Below, one piece after another: positions 62,001 through 64,000 of a stretch of 64,000 nt of DNA. The translations under genes were made by a program, and so were the position numbers. The stretch is from the NCBI GenBank assembly GCA_015657535.1, contig JADHZB010001138.1, positions 9,565-73,564 of the forward strand, read 5' to 3'. Position 1 is the first letter of the stretch. The number at the start of each line of letters is the position of its first letter. This DNA is from Nephromyces sp. MM_2019 (lineage: Eukaryota > Apicomplexa > Aconoidasida > Nephromycida). The notes under the pieces were generated by a model. It had not been told where the DNA came from, ran no database searches, and saw only the letters and a list, made by a program, of their open reading frames with translations.

Positions 62001-63270
62001 AGAGAAAAGTAGCTACTAAATGAAGTTTTGTGTAGTATCAGGAATTCATTTTAATACTATATAAAACAGCGAGAAAGCTTGCCACCACACAGGTGAAGGA
62101 AATAAGCGAAAAATTCATATTGTGGAAGGCTAGTATCTAACAAAACCAGCGTTGATTAGAGAAGATCCTACAATATATATATAGCGTTTTTTAGCATGTC
62201 TGCTTATCATAGATAAGGAATACAAGAAAGCATTATGAGTAATACCTTGTTAAAAGCATTAAAAATCTTTCAATACTAAAAGATACACTGAAAAAAATAT
62301 TTATACAACTCCCAGAAGTTTCTGCTCACACACTCAAGGTAAATTATTGAAATATCTGCAGCTACAAATGATAATCATTCGCTCCAGTAGGCTTAATTGA
62401 GATATATCAAGTTCATCACTAAAAGAGCATCGAAAATCATTAAAAAAGATATACTCGCACACGCGCACACACACACATACGCACACAGTTACATACGCAC
62501 ACACACACACATGGTAAATGTAATGAGTAGTGAAGCATATACAGCGAAAAATGAAAGCTCATGAGCTACAGAAAAGTATAGGAATTGAGCAATGTATGAA
62601 GTAGGGAATACGCTGCTTAATGCCTATACCTGTCTTCAACTCATGAGCTTGTAAGAACAAAAATCTACTTTTTCAGGCTTTTTCCTTCATTCAGAAAAAG
62701 CTTCCAGGCATTGCTTTACAATATTAAAAAGGCTGCAAGAAAATTTGGTGAACGAAGTCAAAAAAGCATGCACTGCGACACAGTCTCCAGCGCTTTATTC
62801 TGCAGCGCAAAAACACACACGAATGCTTCGTATTTTCCAGTTTGTAGAGACTCAAAATAGCTAGTATTTATCCCAGGTAAAATTAGAGTAGCATGCAGTT
62901 ACTCAAGCAAAACTTGAAGCAAAAGCAGCATCATGTGGTTTTTTAGGGCGATCCATAGACTGAGTAAATTTAATGCGTGCAATTTCGATAGCTGCAAGCT
63001 TAAAAATGCTCGAAAATGCATACTTAAGAAGGTGGATTTCATGAGGCAAAAATACTAATAAAATATAACTCTCTCTAGCTGCTAATAAAGACTAATAAAA
63101 GCCAACTCTCTCTCAATGCTAATAAGTCAACTTCACTAAACCCAAGTCCATAGCACCTGATAATCCCTCCATCTACTTACATCAACTGCAGCTGTGGTAC
63201 CGTCATACTCACTAAGGTGGGTAGGCCTTTGTACCAACTCCAAAGCTTTTAGTAATCCTGTGACGCCCAT
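50018..63270 (-). CDS. EXO1: Exonuclease 1 (EXO1), XPG/Rad2 family, 13 exons
   Basis: Assembled exons: 63181-63270, 60845-61009, 60243-60304, 59132-59201, 58738-58791, 58146-58217, 57151-57216, 56510-56606, 54832-54947, 53651-53761, 52526-52589, 50677-51683, 50018-50290. All junction phases agree and the total is 748 residues, between yeast and human EXO1. EXO1 is a nuclear 5'-3' exonuclease and flap nuclease in mismatch repair and double-strand-break resection. Catalytic motifs in order: MGVTGLLKAL at the start, AAVD (Asp30), LLVFDG (Asp90), VAPYEADAQLAYL (Glu162, Asp164), ISEDSDTLAYG (Asp183, Asp185) and CILCGCDY (Asp238), followed by the helix-hairpin segment IKGVGIKRAC. The spacing DDTAKLIALGYLDP matches the end of the EXO1 core. 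The C-terminal 400 residues look disordered, with a repeated LTLDDA segment and an EVLITKFF motif near residue 704. The exon 1-2 junction has two possible forms. Confidence 0.92.
50800..50885. repeat. In-frame tandem repeat in EXO1 exon 12
   Basis: GCAGCATCATCTAGAGTTAA at about 50800 recurs 60 bases later. On the coding strand it gives two copies of a roughly 20-residue unit, LTLDDAxATxETxxYNPxF, near the end of the large disordered exon. Confidence 0.85.
53405..53629 (+). other. Plus-strand ORF inside EXO1 intron, doubtful
   Basis: A 74-codon ORF runs opposite the EXO1 intron between exons 10 and 11. It starts with a Lys-rich segment, then a hydrophobic stretch (IILYIGCILIVYILNMVQA). It could encode a small single-TM protein, but its position within an intron, its short length and its high A content make chance likely. 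Confidence 0.15.
57990..58130. repeat. CTT/CTC-rich microsatellite in EXO1 intron 6
   Basis: Pyrimidine-rich tandem array (TTCTTCTTC, GCTTCTGCTTTTGC, then repeated CTCTACTTCCTCTGCTTC units) on the plus strand, purine-rich in the EXO1 transcript. It starts directly after the donor of exon 6. Read through in frame it would encode repetitive Ser-Arg-Gly and Glu/Lys runs, so it is treated as intronic. Confidence 0.85.
61395..61565 (+). repeat. G-rich minisatellite with GGTGATTAGGTGGGT units
   Basis: The plus strand carries irregular repeats of 8-16 bases combining runs of 3-8 G with TGATTAG, for example GGTGGGTGATTAGG and AGGGGGTGAATAGGG. It lies in the first intron of EXO1. The EXO1 transcript carries the C-rich complement, while the plus strand could fold into G-quadruplexes. 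Confidence 0.9.
62455..62515. repeat. CA microsatellite
   Basis: Run of ACACAC words interrupted by CGC, ATACGC and AGTTACATACGC, in the first intron of EXO1. Similar TG-rich stretches are at 58846-58965 and 60515-60590. Confidence 0.85.
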
Positions 63271-63366
63271 TACTTCTTATCAAAGACATTCTTTCAGCAG
63301 ACCGCCGCGCTCATGCGGCCCGAGAGCTTCGGTGATTTCATTCAAGAGAGGGTTGCAGGGTCAAAG

Positions 63367-63515
63367 ACATGAAAAAGTATCAAACAGAGTTGTTTTGTGA
63401 AGTAGGCATGCAGCTGACTAAGTAGCATCCGGCTTTTTCACCAACATGAAGAGGTATCAAACAGGGTTGTTGCGTGAAGTAGATATGCAACTGATTTATT
63501 AGCATCAGGCTATAT
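63367..63515. repeat. Two-copy tandem duplication, 77-bp period
   Basis: ACATGAARARGTATCAAACAG begins at about 63367 and 63444. Both copies continue through GTTGTT, GTGAAGTAG, ATGCARCTGA and TAGCATC.GGCT with about 15 percent mismatches by eye. It lies just upstream of the EXO1 start codon, within the probable 5' region. Confidence 0.85.
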
Positions 63516-64000
63516 CCTATAGAATACTCAGATCCAGCGCTCTCCACACACACCTTTCTGTTTGGCTAAAGGCTCCTGCTTCGCAAGGCTAAGAAAGCTT
63601 GAATAAGCAGTTTGCTATCCTTCTTCTTATATTCTACCACACATTGCCAAAGACAAGCGCAAAGGCACAAAAAACTACCCCCGAAGCAGGATTGTGTGTC
63701 CCCAAGGAAGCATATGATGGGCAAATAGTACCACAAAGCTGATGGAACACGATGGCTCCAGCAAAATTTCCAAGGCAGTAAAGCAGCAATTCTTTACATA
63801 AAAACTGCTTGCACTCTCTCTCTGGCTAGGGATCATATGTTACATGATGCTAAATCCAAGGTGGATTTCACAAGACATCAGGATAAGACATGACAATTAC
63901 ACACTAAAGGCTTATATAGTCGAAATAGCTGCTTTTTAGGTATTTTAGAGTTTATATCAGCCAAAGGCAGGCAAAATTATCCTTTTAATATTTAGTTTAG
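63516..64000. other. Region upstream of EXO1
   Basis: No ORF or repeat of note. It may contain part of the EXO1 promoter or the next gene's flank. Confidence 0.3.

Noticed and set aside
1..64000. Transposon, virus, CRISPR, rRNA or bacterial operon content
   Set aside because: No reverse transcriptase, transposase, integrase or capsid motifs, no regularly spaced repeats, and no rRNA core sequences were seen on either strand.

Overview
This is a eukaryotic nuclear window, gene-poor and intron-rich, most likely from a unicellular eukaryote. I found 11 supportable protein genes plus one orphan exon and no bacterial features (no operons or ribosome binding sites). TAA, TAG and TGA all act as stops in recognisable genes, so the code is standard. 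Introns follow GT-AG with T-rich TTTTAG or TTTCAG acceptors. The mRNA-capping RNA triphosphatase is of the Cet1/tunnel type. Animals and plants do not use that type, but fungi and many protists, including apicomplexans, do. With the low gene density, many introns, TG/CA-rich minisatellites and a bacterial-style thioesterase, I lean to an alveolate, coccidian-like protist. That placement is inference.

Layout. Left (0.3-4.1 kb): an unrecognised 520-residue ORF and a five-exon gene for a small tail-anchored protein. Then a desert to 9.7 kb. At 9.8-13.7 kb: a catalase-like heme-fold protein and an unknown single-TM protein. At 17.8-20.9 kb: a four-exon type II thioesterase (alpha/beta hydrolase). 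From about 20.9 to 25.3 kb lies a more GC-rich, apparently gene-free island. At 26.5-30.0 kb: an orphan terminal exon, a COX6A-like mitochondrial protein and a multi-exon membrane protein. At 31.8-36.2 kb: the only plus-strand gene, a large unknown protein with an N-myristoylation start. At 41.2-42.5 kb: a mitochondrial crotonase. At 45.6-47.2 kb: the RNA triphosphatase. The right 13 kb (50.0-63.3 kb) is one 13-exon gene for exonuclease 1 (EXO1), rebuilt here exon by exon with every reading-frame phase agreeing.

Ten of the 11 genes lie on the minus strand. Functionally they are unrelated housekeeping genes: DNA mismatch repair and resection (EXO1), mRNA capping, mitochondrial acyl-CoA metabolism (crotonase), respiration (COX6A-like) and fatty-acid or polyketide release (thioesterase). 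I see no gene cluster, virus, transposon ORF, CRISPR array, rRNA or tRNA. The most interesting material is the set of genes hidden in short exons, a perfect 21-bp hairpin, a G-rich telomere-like minisatellite inside an EXO1 intron, and many two-copy local duplications of about 30-80 bp scattered through the non-coding DNA.
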